Assembly (NCBI RefSeq): GCF_015679265.1 | Contig: NZ_CP064942.1 | Span: 1 to 64,000 of the forward strand | DNA: 64,000 bases | Direction of reading: 5' to 3' | Source: Pontivivens ytuae | Lineage (GTDB): Bacteria; Pseudomonadota; Alphaproteobacteria; Rhodobacterales; Rhodobacteraceae | Part shown: positions 8,296 to 16,647 of the stretch, in pieces | Position numbering within the stretch: position 1 is the stretch's first letter | Layout of the letters: each line of letters opens with the position of its first letter | Notes under the pieces: generated by a model | Told to the model about the DNA's origin: nothing | Seen by the model: only the letters and a program-made list of their open reading frames with translations | Databases searched by the model: none | Made by a program: the position numbers and the translations under genes

Positions 8296-9309
8296 CTAGG
8301 ATGTCGCGCGGCGGCGCGCCCGGTCCTTGTGCTCGAGCTGTCCGAGGATGTCGAAGAGCGCGCCAGACCGGGCCAACCGTCCCGGCCGCGCCGCGGCTTC
8401 GACGAGGAAAGCCGTCTCCGGCAACGGCGGCGCATGGAGCACGGCGGAGCGTGGCAGGGCCATGATCGCCCCGGCCTGACCGAGGGAGAGCGCCAGCATC
8501 CCAACCTTCTCCACCCCCGAACTGCGGGCGCGGCGGGTCACGCTGTCATGGTCGTGCCGCACGATGTCCCGACCGATCCGCGCGTAGATGTAGCGCGCAG
8601 CGAGGATCCCGGGACGCGAGCGCGTCGGCAGGGCCGCGACGCCGGAGGTCGCGCGAATGTAGAGCCGGTCGGCCTCGCGCAGCAGGCGACGGACCATCGC
8701 CCGGATCTCCGGTCTGGGCTGCGGATCGGCGAGGAAGGCATCGAGGTCGAGACTCGCCTCGGCGAACCAGTCCGTCGGCAGGTAGAGCCGCCCGGCCCGC
8801 GCATCCTCGCCCACATCGCGGGCAATGTTGGTGAGCTGCATCGCGACGCCTAGGTCACAGGCCCGCGCCAGCGTGTCCGCGTCGCGCGAGCGCATCAGCA
8901 CGCACATCATCGCGCCGACCGCCGCCGCGACCCGCGCCGAGTAGCTCCGCAGCTCAGACAGGCTCGCATAGCGCCGCTCGTCGGCATCCCAGGCGAGCCC
9001 CTCCAGCAGCGCATCGGGCAGCGCGCGCGGCATCTCGAACTCGCGCACGATCGCCGCGAACGCCCGGTCGGCGGAGGCATCCGCCGGCGTGCCGCCATAG
9101 GCGAGGTCCATCCGGTCGCGCAGCCGCAGCACCGCGGCGGTCTTCGCATCGCCCTCGTCGACCGCATCATCAGCGAGGCGACAGAAGGCGTAGAGCGCCA
9201 GTGCGGGGTCGCGCACCTTGCGCGGCAGCAGCTTCGACGCCGCGTGGAAGGAGCGGGAGCCGACGCGGATCGCCTCCCGGCAATGCTCCATGTCGCGCGG
9301 ATCGATCAT
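8296..9309 (-). CDS. crtB: Phytoene synthase (CrtB)
   Basis: CrtB condenses two geranylgeranyl-PP molecules to phytoene, the committed carotenoid step. The 337-residue product contains both aspartate motifs of squalene/phytoene synthases: DDAVD at 47-51 and DVGED at 165-169, followed by RLYLP. ATG 9309 overlaps the crtI stop (ATGA), so the two are translationally coupled. The frame remains open to 9849, but that stretch is crtI read in another frame. The last ~50 residues are Ala/Arg-rich and variable. Confidence 0.95.
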   Translation of the reverse strand: MIDPRDMEHCREAIRVGSRSFHAASKLLPRKVRDPALALYAFCRLADDAVDEGDAKTAAVLRLRDRMDLAYGGTPADASADRAFAAIVREFEMPRALPDALLEGLAWDADERRYASLSELRSYSARVAAAVGAMMCVLMRSRDADTLARACDLGVAMQLTNIARDVGEDARAGRLYLPTDWFAEASLDLDAFLADPQPRPEIRAMVRRLLREADRLYIRATSGVAALPTRSRPGILAARYIYARIGRDIVRHDHDSVTRRARSSGVEKVGMLALSLGQAGAIMALPRSAVLHAPPLPETAFLVEAAARPGRLARSGALFDILGQLEHKDRARRRATS

Positions 9310-10838
9310 GTCACCAGCTCCGCCGCGTCGGGCACGAGCTTGCCTAGCACCTCCGCCGACGAGACCACGCCGGGCAGACCCGCGCCGGGATGGGTGCCCG
9401 CGCCGACGAGGTAGAGGCCCTCGACCTCCTCCGACACGTTGTGCGGGCGGAACCAGGCGCTTTGCAGGATCCGCGGCTCGATGGAGAAGGCGGAGCCGTT
9501 GGGGCTGAGATAGCGGCTCTCGAAATCGGCGGGCGTCAGGATGCGCTGGGGGCCCAGGTGTTCGCCGAGCCCAGGCAGCAGCCGCTCCTCCAGCACCGCC
9601 TGCACCTTCTGGCGATAGCGCTCGGCCTCCTCCGCCCAGTCCACCGGGTTGGCGTGGCCGAGATGGGGGACAGGCGAGAGGGCATAGAACGTGTCGTCGC
9701 CCTCCGGCGCGCAGGTGTGATCGACGACGGAGGGGCGATGGACGTAGAGGCTCATATCCTCCGCCAGCTCGCCCTTGATGAAGATGTCGCGCAGCAGGCC
9801 GCGATAGCGCGGGCCGTTGACGATGGTGTGGTGGCCCACATCCGACCACATCTGCCGCGTGCCCTTCGTCCCGAAGTACCAGACGAAAAGACCCATGGAC
9901 CAGCGGGTGCGCTTGAGCCGCGCGGGCGTCCAGCGCCGCTTGGGCCTTGCCAGCAGGTGTTCGTAGGTATGGCCCGCATCGGCGTTGGAGACGACGATGT
10001 CGGCCCGCACCGTCTCCCCATCCTCCAGCAGCACGCCGGAAGCGCGGCCCGCATGCATCGTCACGCGCTTCACCGTGGTGTCGAGCCGGATGGAGCCGCC
10101 CTGATCCTCGACCACATCGGCCATGGCGCGGGCGAGCGCGCCTGCTCCGCCCATGGCGTAATGTACGCCGAACGCCTTCTCCAAGTAGCTGACGAGGATA
10201 TACATCGACGTCACATGCGTCGGGTCTCCGCCGATGAAGAGCGGGTGGAAGCTCAGCGCCATGCGCAGCCGCTCGTCCTTCACCCGGCGCGCGGCATGGG
10301 CATAGACCGAACGGTCCGCGCGCAGCATCCCGAAGGTCGGCAGCACCTTGATGAGGTCCCAGAGCTTGTGCATCGAGCGGCGGCCCAGATCCTCGAACCC
10401 GAAGGAATAGCGGCGGCGGCTGTCCTCCATGAACCGGTCGTAGCCCGCAAGGTCGCCGGGCGAGAGCCGCGCGACCTCGGCCCGCATCCGCTCCGCATCC
10501 TGCGAGGCGGTGAAGGCGGAGCCGTCGGGAAAGCGGATCGTGTAGAACGGATCGACGGCGCGCAGATCGACATCCGCGTCGAAATCACGGCCACAGGCGG
10601 CCCAGAGCTCGCGGAAGACCTGCGGTACCGTCACGATAGTAGGCCCCAGGTCGAAGCGGTGGCCGCCCTCATGAAAGGAGCTCGCCCGGCCGCCCACCAT
10701 GTCGAGCCGGTCGATCACCACGACCCGGTAGCCCTTGGCCCCGAGTCGCATCGCAGCCGCAAGCCCGCCGAAACCCGCGCCGATCACGATGGCGACGGGC
10801 TTTTCAGGGGCGGTAGCGGGGTCCAGACGCTTCAGCAT
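9306..10838 (-). CDS. crtI: Phytoene desaturase (CrtI)
   Basis: CrtI is the FAD-dependent desaturase that converts phytoene to neurosporene (three desaturations in spheroidene-makers). The 510-residue product has the Rossmann motif VIGAGFGGLAAA around residues 18-29. Its C-terminal bacterial-type desaturase signature is GLYLVGAGTHPGAGLPG. ATG 10838 is chosen by homology (MLKRLDP). Upstream sequence in the same frame is intergenic or the crtA antisense frame. A TGT-N12-ACA operator ends 17 bp upstream of the start codon, so the promoter must sit very close or overlap it. Head of the crtI-crtB-tspO unit. Confidence 0.95.
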   Translation of the reverse strand: MLKRLDPATAPEKPVAIVIGAGFGGLAAAMRLGAKGYRVVVIDRLDMVGGRASSFHEGGHRFDLGPTIVTVPQVFRELWAACGRDFDADVDLRAVDPFYTIRFPDGSAFTASQDAERMRAEVARLSPGDLAGYDRFMEDSRRRYSFGFEDLGRRSMHKLWDLIKVLPTFGMLRADRSVYAHAARRVKDERLRMALSFHPLFIGGDPTHVTSMYILVSYLEKAFGVHYAMGGAGALARAMADVVEDQGGSIRLDTTVKRVTMHAGRASGVLLEDGETVRADIVVSNADAGHTYEHLLARPKRRWTPARLKRTRWSMGLFVWYFGTKGTRQMWSDVGHHTIVNGPRYRGLLRDIFIKGELAEDMSLYVHRPSVVDHTCAPEGDDTFYALSPVPHLGHANPVDWAEEAERYRQKVQAVLEERLLPGLGEHLGPQRILTPADFESRYLSPNGSAFSIEPRILQSAWFRPHNVSEEVEGLYLVGAGTHPGAGLPGVVSSAEVLGKLVPDAAELVT

Positions 10839-10854
10839 GACATGACGGTAGCAA

Positions 10855-10872
10855 TGTCCAGTTTGATTGACA
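10855..10872. promoter_or_regulatory. PpsR/CrtJ operator, crtI side
   Basis: TGTCCAGTTTGATTGACA fits TGT-N12-ACA and starts 17 bp upstream of the crtI start codon. Confidence 0.78.
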
Positions 10873-10964
10873 ATTCGCGATGGCAAGAATGTACACCTAA
10901 GCGGAAGCCCAGCGAAACTTGTCGAATGAAATCCGAAGGCTCCCTTCCAACGCTCTCGGAACCG

Positions 10965-10982
10965 TGTAAGAGTTGATGGACA
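10965..10982. promoter_or_regulatory. PpsR/CrtJ operator, crtA side
   Basis: TGTAAGAGTTGATGGACA fits TGT-N12-ACA, 92 bp from the crtI-side box and 27 bp before the proposed crtA start. Confidence 0.78.
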
Positions 10983-10998
10983 GGGCCAAACTGGCAGT

Positions 10999-11012
10999 GG
11001 AGCGAACAAATC
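10999..11012 (+). promoter_or_regulatory. Putative ribosome site and ATC start of crtA
   Basis: GGAG at 10999-11002 is followed after 7 nt by an in-frame ATC at 11010-11012, exactly where CrtA homologues begin (Met-Gln-Thr-Val-Thr-Leu). Between the in-frame stop at 10974 and the first ATG at 11079 there is no ATG, GTG, TTG or CTG codon in the crtA frame. Confidence 0.5.
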
Positions 11013-11705
11013 CAGACCGTCACTCTCAGCCTCTACCGCTTCCCCTCCCCGCTCGGCCGGCTCTGGGCCTTCACCCAGATGGGACTGGCGCGCCGCGCGC
11101 TGGCGCGGGTGCCAGGGATCGGGTTTCACAAGCTCGTGGGATCGGGTACCGGCGAGGGCTTCACCCCGGTGCCGAACACCGCCGTCTGGGGCATCCTGGC
11201 CACCTGGCCGGATGCGGAGACAGCGCAGTCGGGCACGGCGGATGGCCCCTTCGCGCGGTTTCGCGCGCGGGCGAGTGAGCATCTGACGGTCTTCCTCTCC
11301 CCTCTCTCGGCCCGCGGGCGCTGGGCGGGTACAGAGCCCTTCGCTCCGGACATCGATCCGGGCGACGGTCCGCTCGCCGCCCTTACTCGTGCCACCGTGC
11401 GGCCCCGCGCCCTGCTCCGCTTCTGGCGCCGCGTGCCGGCGATCAGCAGGGTCATCGGCGCCGACCCGCACACGCTCTTCAAGATCGGGGTGGGCGAGGT
11501 GCCGTGGCTGCACCAGGTCACCTTCTCGATCTGGCCCGACACTGCTGCGATGGCCGCCTTCGCCCGCGCCGACGGGCCGCATGCGCGTGCCATCGCAGCC
11601 GTGCGCGAGGGCGACTGGTTCGCCGAGGAGCTCTACGCCCGCTTCCGCGTCACCGGCACGCGGGGCCACTGGCCCGGCGCCCGATTGGAGAGCCTGCCCG
11701 CATGA
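11010..11705 (+). CDS. crtA: Spheroidene monooxygenase (CrtA), apparent ATC start
   Basis: CrtA is the oxygen-dependent ketolase that converts spheroidene to spheroidenone under oxic conditions. Family signatures are clear: GFHKLVGSGTGEGFTPVPNT and FKIGVGEVPWLHQVTFS. The first in-frame ATG (11079) would delete about 23 conserved residues (TLSLYRF ... LWAFTQ). The frame before it reads as CrtA back to an ATC at 11010 that has a GGAG ribosome site 7 nt upstream, giving 231 residues. I therefore annotate from 11010, with the ATG 11079 form (208 residues) as the alternative. Its stop overlaps the bchI start (ATGA). Divergent from crtI, with a TGT-N12-ACA box about 28 bp before the start. Confidence 0.88.
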   Translation: MQTVTLSLYRFPSPLGRLWAFTQMGLARRALARVPGIGFHKLVGSGTGEGFTPVPNTAVWGILATWPDAETAQSGTADGPFARFRARASEHLTVFLSPLSARGRWAGTEPFAPDIDPGDGPLAALTRATVRPRALLRFWRRVPAISRVIGADPHTLFKIGVGEVPWLHQVTFSIWPDTAAMAAFARADGPHARAIAAVREGDWFAEELYARFRVTGTRGHWPGARLESLPA

Positions 11706-12709
11706 CCCAGCCCTTCCCGTTTTCCGCCATCGTCGGGCAGGACGAGATGAAGCGTGCGCTGATCCTGACCGCGATCGACCCGCGGATCGGCGGCGTCCTG
11801 GTCTTCGGCGACCGCGGCACGGGCAAGTCGACGGCGGTCCGCGCCCTTGCCGCCCTGCTGCCGCCGATCGAGGCGGTGGAGAACTGCGTCTATAACAGCT
11901 CCGACGTGAAGACGGCGCGCGGGCTTTGGGACGCGCCGAAGGATGCGAAGCTCGTCAGCCGCCCCACACCGGTGATCGACCTGCCGCTCGGCGCCACCGA
12001 GGATCGCGTCGTGGGCGCGCTCGACATCGAGCGGGCGCTGACCAAGGGGGAGAAGGCGTTCGAGCCGGGGCTCCTCGCCCGCGCCCATCGCGGCTACCTT
12101 TATATCGACGAGGTGAACCTCCTGGAAGACCACCTCGTCGACCTGCTGCTCGACGCCGCAGCCTCCGGCGAGAACGTGGTGGAGAGGGAGGGGCTGAGCA
12201 TCCGCCACCCTGCGCGCTTCGTCCTCGTGGGCTCCGGCAATCCGGAGGAAGGGGAACTGCGGCCGCAACTCCTCGACCGGTTCGGGCTGTCTGTGGACGT
12301 GAGCTCGCCCGCCGATGTCGCGACCCGCGTCGAGGTCGTGAAGCGGCGCGACGCCTACGAGAACGACACGGCGGCGTTCCTGAAGCGCTGGCGCGCGGCC
12401 GACACGAAGCTGCGCAAGGCGATCCTGGCGGCGCGCGACCGGCTCGCGGAGGTCGCGACGCCGGACGAGACGCTGGAGGATTGCGCCGCACTCTGTCTCG
12501 CCCTCGGCTCCGACGGGGTGCGTGGGGAACTGGTCCTGGTGCGCGCTGCCCGCGCGCTCGCCGCGCATGAGGGGGCGGAGACGGTGACGCGGGCGCATGT
12601 CCGCACGGTCGCGCCCTCCGCCCTGCGCCACCGCCTGCGCCGCGACCCGCTGGATGAGGCGGGGTCCGGCGCGCGCGTGGCCCGCGCAGTCGAGGAGGTT
12701 CTGGGGTGA
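11702..12709 (+). CDS. bchI: Magnesium chelatase ATPase subunit I (BchI)
   Basis: BchI is the AAA+ subunit that, as a hexamer with BchD, drives BchH-dependent insertion of Mg into protoporphyrin IX. The 335-residue product has Walker A at 36-44 (GDRGTGKST) and Walker B ending D136-E137 (YLYIDEVNLL). It also has the GSGNPEEGELRPQLLDRFG block with sensor 1 and the Arg finger. ATG 11702 overlaps the crtA stop and starts exactly where BchI homologues do. 54 bp separate it from bchD. Confidence 0.96.
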   Translation: MTQPFPFSAIVGQDEMKRALILTAIDPRIGGVLVFGDRGTGKSTAVRALAALLPPIEAVENCVYNSSDVKTARGLWDAPKDAKLVSRPTPVIDLPLGATEDRVVGALDIERALTKGEKAFEPGLLARAHRGYLYIDEVNLLEDHLVDLLLDAAASGENVVEREGLSIRHPARFVLVGSGNPEEGELRPQLLDRFGLSVDVSSPADVATRVEVVKRRDAYENDTAAFLKRWRAADTKLRKAILAARDRLAEVATPDETLEDCAALCLALGSDGVRGELVLVRAARALAAHEGAETVTRAHVRTVAPSALRHRLRRDPLDEAGSGARVARAVEEVLG

Positions 12710-12763
12710 GACCGCGGCGATCTTATCGGCCGGCCGGATCGTATTGAGGGCGGAGGTCCCCGG

Positions 12764-14365
12764 ATGACGACCGATCCCTTTACCCCGCTGCGCACCGCCC
12801 TTGCCCTGCTCTCGATCGATCCGGCGGGCCTTGGTGGCTTGTGGCTGCGCGCCCGGCACAGCCCGCTGCGAAGCGCCGTGATCGACGCGCTCGCGCTGCG
12901 CCGCATGCCCCCGACCGTCGACGACGAACAGCTCTTCGGCGGTCTCGACGTGGCCGCGACGCTCGCGGGCAGCAAGCCGGTGCGGCGACAGGGGCTGCTC
13001 GACGGCACACCGCTGATGCTGACCATGGCGGAGCGGACGCCCCCGGCGCTGGCCGGGCGGCTCGCCGCGGCGATGGATGCGGGCACGCTTCCGACGCTGG
13101 TGCTGCTCGATGAGGGGGAGGAGGACGGCGCGCCCGCGGCGCTGACCGATCGCGTCGCGTTCCATCTGAGCCTCGACGGACTGCGGTTGCCGCCGGGCGT
13201 GGAGCCGGACTTTTCATCATCCGTTACCCCGGGCGAGGTCGAGACCCCTCCCGCGGCTTTGGAAGCGCTCACCATCACCGCTGCGCGGCTCGGCATCGAC
13301 AGCCCCCGCGCGGTACTCTTCGCCCTGCGCGCGGCCCGAGCCCACGCGATCCATGCGGGCCGTGCTACGGTGACCGACGACGACATGGCCGCAGCAGCAG
13401 CCCTCGTCCTCGCCCCCCGCGCCATGATCGTTCCGGACGAGCAGGTCGACGCGCCGCCGCCGGAGCAGGCGGAGAACCGGCCCGGTGAGGCCACCGCGCC
13501 GGAGGAGATGCTGGTCGAGGCCGCCCGCGCCGCCCTGCCCCCGGATCTCGCCGAGCGGATGGCGCTGGCCCGCCGCCGCGCCGCCAAGGGCTCCGGCGCC
13601 GGGGCCCGCAGGCACGGCAACCGCCGCGGACGGCCGCTGGCGCCGCGGCCCGGCACGCCACGCAGCGGAGACCGGCTCGACCTGATCGCCACGCTCCGCG
13701 CCGCGGCCCCGTGGCAGCGCCTGCGCCGGACTGCGTCGCCCGACGACACCCGCCCCGTGCTGATCGCGCGCGAGGATCTGCGGCTCAAACGGTTCGAGGA
13801 CCGCTCCGACCGGCTGCTGGTCTTCGCCGTCGATGCCTCCGGCTCCACCGCACTCGCCCGACTGGCGGAAGCGAAGGGCGCCGTGGAGCTGCTGCTCGCC
13901 GCCGCTTATGCGAAACGCGACCACGTCGCTCTGATCGCGTTCAGGGGCAAGGAGGCCGAGATGCTGCTGCCCCCGACCCGGGCGCTGGTGCAGGCGAAGC
14001 GGCGGCTGGCCGTGTTGCCCGGCGGCGGGGGCACGCCGCTCGCCTCGGCGCTCGCGCTCGCGCACGAGACGCTGGACGCGGCGGAGCGACGGGGGCTCAG
14101 CCCCGGCCTCGTGCTGATGACCGACGGCAAGGGCAACGTGGCGCTCGACGGCGGGACGGATCGCGCGGCCGCGACGGCTGAGACGGAGCGGCTCGCCCGC
14201 ACCGTCGCGGCCACCGGGCATCCGGCGCTTGTGGTCGATACGGCGTCCCGCCCACAGCCCGGCGCACGGCAGCTTGCGCAGCTGCTGGAGGGAGAATACC
14301 TGCCCCTGCCGCGGGCGGATGCCACGCGGCTCGCGTCCACGATCACCACGGCGCTCGCCCCATGA
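12764..14365 (+). CDS. bchD: Magnesium chelatase subunit D (BchD)
   Basis: BchD pairs with BchI in the chelatase motor. The 533-residue product has the expected layout. First is an AAA+-like N-terminal domain in which the Walker motifs are degenerate. Next is a Pro/Glu-rich acidic linker near residues 225-250 (DAPPPEQAENRPGE). Last is a C-terminal von Willebrand A/integrin-I domain with a MIDAS motif DASGS at 357-361, supported by the later LMTDGKGN segment. An Arg-rich stretch (residues ~266-305) precedes the integrin-I domain. The stop overlaps the bchO start (ATGA-type), so translation is coupled. Confidence 0.95.
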   Translation: MTTDPFTPLRTALALLSIDPAGLGGLWLRARHSPLRSAVIDALALRRMPPTVDDEQLFGGLDVAATLAGSKPVRRQGLLDGTPLMLTMAERTPPALAGRLAAAMDAGTLPTLVLLDEGEEDGAPAALTDRVAFHLSLDGLRLPPGVEPDFSSSVTPGEVETPPAALEALTITAARLGIDSPRAVLFALRAARAHAIHAGRATVTDDDMAAAAALVLAPRAMIVPDEQVDAPPPEQAENRPGEATAPEEMLVEAARAALPPDLAERMALARRRAAKGSGAGARRHGNRRGRPLAPRPGTPRSGDRLDLIATLRAAAPWQRLRRTASPDDTRPVLIAREDLRLKRFEDRSDRLLVFAVDASGSTALARLAEAKGAVELLLAAAYAKRDHVALIAFRGKEAEMLLPPTRALVQAKRRLAVLPGGGGTPLASALALAHETLDAAERRGLSPGLVLMTDGKGNVALDGGTDRAAATAETERLARTVAATGHPALVVDTASRPQPGARQLAQLLEGEYLPLPRADATRLASTITTALAP

Positions 14366-15207
14366 GCGTGCCGCCCGACTGGCCGAACCGCGCGGCGAGC
14401 CGGACCGTCACCGCCCCGCCCCACCGCTGGCATGTGCAGGACCTCGGCGAGGGGCCGACGGTGCTGCTGATCCACGGGGCGGGTGCCTCGACCCATAGCT
14501 GGCGCGGCGTGATGGCGGCGCTCGACGGGACGCGCCGCGTGGCCGTGGACCTGCCGGCGCAGGGCTTCACGCGGGCGGGCGATCGGAACCGGCTGGGCCT
14601 CGCCGCGATGACCGCCGATCTGGCTGCAATGCTGGATCAGGAGGGGATCGTGCCCGACCTGATCGTGGGTCATTCCGCCGGGGCCGCGATCGCGATGCGG
14701 CTGGCGCTGGATCTGGGGCAGCCCCCGGCGGGCGTCGTCGGCGTGAACGCCGCCCTCGCCCGCTTTCCGGGACCGGCCGCCGTGGTCTTCCCAGCCATGG
14801 CGCGGGCGATGGCGTTCAACCCGCTGTCGGGCGCCGTGATCTCCCGCCTCATCGGCAGCCGCACCGGCGTGCGCGGCTTCGTGGAGGGTACGGGCAGCCG
14901 GATAGATGCGGAGGGGCTGGAGCTCTACCGTCGCCTCGTCTCCCGCTCGGACCATGTGGACGGGACGCTCGCGATGATGGCGCAGTGGGAGCTGGGCGAG
15001 CTCCTGCCCGACCTGCCCCGCGTGCCCGCGCCGGTGCTGTTCCTGACCGGCGCGCGGGATCGCTCCGTGCCCGAGAGCACCTCGATCGACGCCGCGCGAC
15101 GGATACCGGGCGCGAGGCACGCCTCCCGCCCCGATCTGGGCCACCTGCTGCACGAGGAGGACCCGGTCTGGGCGGCGGAGCGGATCCGGGAGATGTTGCC
15201 GAGATAA
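14362..15207 (+). CDS. bchO: BchO, alpha/beta hydrolase of the magnesium chelatase operon
   Basis: BchO is an alpha/beta hydrolase routinely encoded after bchID and annotated as a putative magnesium chelatase accessory protein; its substrate is not established. The 281-residue product has an oxyanion-hole HGAG motif at residues 38-41 and a nucleophile elbow GHSAG with Ser105. A likely catalytic His lies in PDLGHLLHEEDP near the C-terminus. It ends 6 bp from the convergent ASCH gene, leaving no room for a separate terminator. Confidence 0.92.
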   Translation: MSVPPDWPNRAASRTVTAPPHRWHVQDLGEGPTVLLIHGAGASTHSWRGVMAALDGTRRVAVDLPAQGFTRAGDRNRLGLAAMTADLAAMLDQEGIVPDLIVGHSAGAAIAMRLALDLGQPPAGVVGVNAALARFPGPAAVVFPAMARAMAFNPLSGAVISRLIGSRTGVRGFVEGTGSRIDAEGLELYRRLVSRSDHVDGTLAMMAQWELGELLPDLPRVPAPVLFLTGARDRSVPESTSIDAARRIPGARHASRPDLGHLLHEEDPVWAAERIREMLPR

Positions 15208-15213
15208 GCCAGC

Positions 15214-15744
15214 TCAGGAGCGTTTCCGCCCCGGCCGCTCCGGCGCCTCGGCGAAGGACGGTGGCAGGTCGTCGAACAGCGAGAGCGTGCGGGAATCGCC
15301 GTTCGGCCGATCGTAGCCGAACATCCAGGGCAATGGTGCTGCCAGCTCGCCCGACCGCTCCCACGCGAAATAGCCGAGCTCGCCCACCGCGGGAATGGGC
15401 TCGACTGGCGCAGGGTTCTCGAGCACCAGGCCCCACGGCCCGCCGAACCACTCGCTGTCGCTTTCGGAGATGATGTCCACCACATCGACGGTCCCGATGA
15501 TCGCACCCCGCGGAAGATCCTCCGGCCGCGGCGCGGTCACGCCGTGGCGATGCAACCGCCAGAGGCCCCAGTCGTACTCGGATCGCTTGAGGCCGGTGGC
15601 GGCGTGGATGCAGATCCGCCGGCAATCCATGTTGCCGGACTTGATCGCTCCCAGCGAGCGGTTCTCGATCACCTTGCCGCCGTGGATGATCGCCCAGGCC
15701 CAGGGCTGGCGGACTGAGAGTGCGAGGGGTGGCAGGCCGGACAT
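15214..15744 (-). CDS. ASCH-domain protein
   Basis: 176-residue soluble protein whose N-terminus matches the ASCH fold, a PUA-like RNA/nucleic-acid-binding family. The diagnostic pattern is LSVRQPWAWAIIHGGKVIENR at residues ~9-29, followed by ICIHAATGL. ASCH proteins are thought to bind RNA or modified bases, and some cleave N4-acetylcytidine; nothing here pins down the substrate. The C-terminal ~30 residues are polar and probably disordered. It is convergent with bchO and 44 bp downstream of the Crp/Fnr gene in the same direction, so the two may be co-transcribed. No clear link to phototrophy is visible. Confidence 0.85.
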   Translation of the reverse strand: MSGLPPLALSVRQPWAWAIIHGGKVIENRSLGAIKSGNMDCRRICIHAATGLKRSEYDWGLWRLHRHGVTAPRPEDLPRGAIIGTVDVVDIISESDSEWFGGPWGLVLENPAPVEPIPAVGELGYFAWERSGELAAPLPWMFGYDRPNGDSRTLSLFDDLPPSFAEAPERPGRKRS

Positions 15745-15788
15745 GCCCGGTATCTAGACCGCCTGCGCCGCAGCGAAAGTCCTGAAGG

Positions 15789-16454
15789 TCAGGCCGGCAC
15801 CCGGCTGGTCTGATCGGCGATGCGCACCTTGCCTGCGCCGCGCATCTCGATCACGCCGTGGCGCTTCAGCGTGCCGAAGGAGCGGCTCACCGTCTCGATG
15901 GTCAGGCCCAGATGATCCGCGATGTCCTGCCGCGTCATCGGCAGCGCCACGAAACCCGGCGCGCGGCGCTCCGCAACGAACCGGGTGAGGAAGACCCGCA
16001 GCCGCTCATGCGCGGGAAGATGCGAGAGGGTCACCAGATGCGCCTCCCTATGCCGCAGCTCGTCGGTCATCAGCGCGAAGAGCGCGCGGCACAGGCGCGG
16101 CGAGCGGGCGATGGCCTCGTCGAGGCGGCAGCGCGGCACGGCGCTCAGGATCACGCAATCCGTCGCCTCCACCGTCGCGCGCCAGCGGTCCTGATCGACG
16201 GCGCCAAGGAACGAGCCCGGGCCGCAGAAGCGGAAGATCTGGCGTTGGCCGCCGCCGGTATAGCCGCAACAGCGCACGGTGCCGGAGATAACGCGGTAGA
16301 TCGTCTCGACCTCCTCGCCCTCCGCCGCGATGGTCTCCCCGGGTTCGGCCTTCACGGTGACGGCCCTCAGGTCGAACAGGCCCTCCAGCATGGCGGAGGC
16401 CCGTGCGACCGCCTGCTTCGGCTCCTGCCTGGTGACGATCTGAGGATGTGCCAT
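15789..16454 (-). CDS. Crp/Fnr-family transcriptional regulator
   Basis: 221-residue protein with an N-terminal cyclic-nucleotide-binding-like beta-barrel (residues ~20-125, including GSFLGAVDQDRW) and a C-terminal winged helix with recognition helix LTIETVSRSFGTLKRHG. The ExxSR pattern is that of FNR/FixK-type readers of TTGAT-N4-ATCAA sites. The N-terminal four-cysteine iron-sulphur pattern of FnrL is absent; the only paired cysteines are CC near residues 62-63. It is therefore closer to FixK/DNR-type members than to an oxygen-sensing FNR. It is divergent from the cNMP-domain/reductase gene, across 193 bp in which I found no obvious FNR box. Confidence 0.9.
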   Translation of the reverse strand: MAHPQIVTRQEPKQAVARASAMLEGLFDLRAVTVKAEPGETIAAEGEEVETIYRVISGTVRCCGYTGGGQRQIFRFCGPGSFLGAVDQDRWRATVEATDCVILSAVPRCRLDEAIARSPRLCRALFALMTDELRHREAHLVTLSHLPAHERLRVFLTRFVAERRAPGFVALPMTRQDIADHLGLTIETVSRSFGTLKRHGVIEMRGAGKVRIADQTSRVPA

Positions 16455-16647
16455 ATCCGTCGCTCCGATGCTGTCTCCGCCCCTTCACATGTTGGGAGCC
16501 TTCCTGCGTTGGCGAAGTCGGGGGTTTCCCCTATTCGGATTTCGTTTTGAAACGCCTATGGAGCTCCGCCCCCGCTCTGGCAATTTTCGGGCACGCCCTC
16601 ACATCAGCCGTGATACCGGTAGGACCCCAGCCACGAGAGATGCCCGC

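Noticed and set aside
10838..11669. Long N-terminal extension of crtI to 11669
   Set aside because: It runs antisense through crtA; CrtI homology begins at MLKRLDP.
16455..16647. FNR/FixK operator in the divergent spacer
   Set aside because: No TTGAT-N4-ATCAA-like palindrome could be found.
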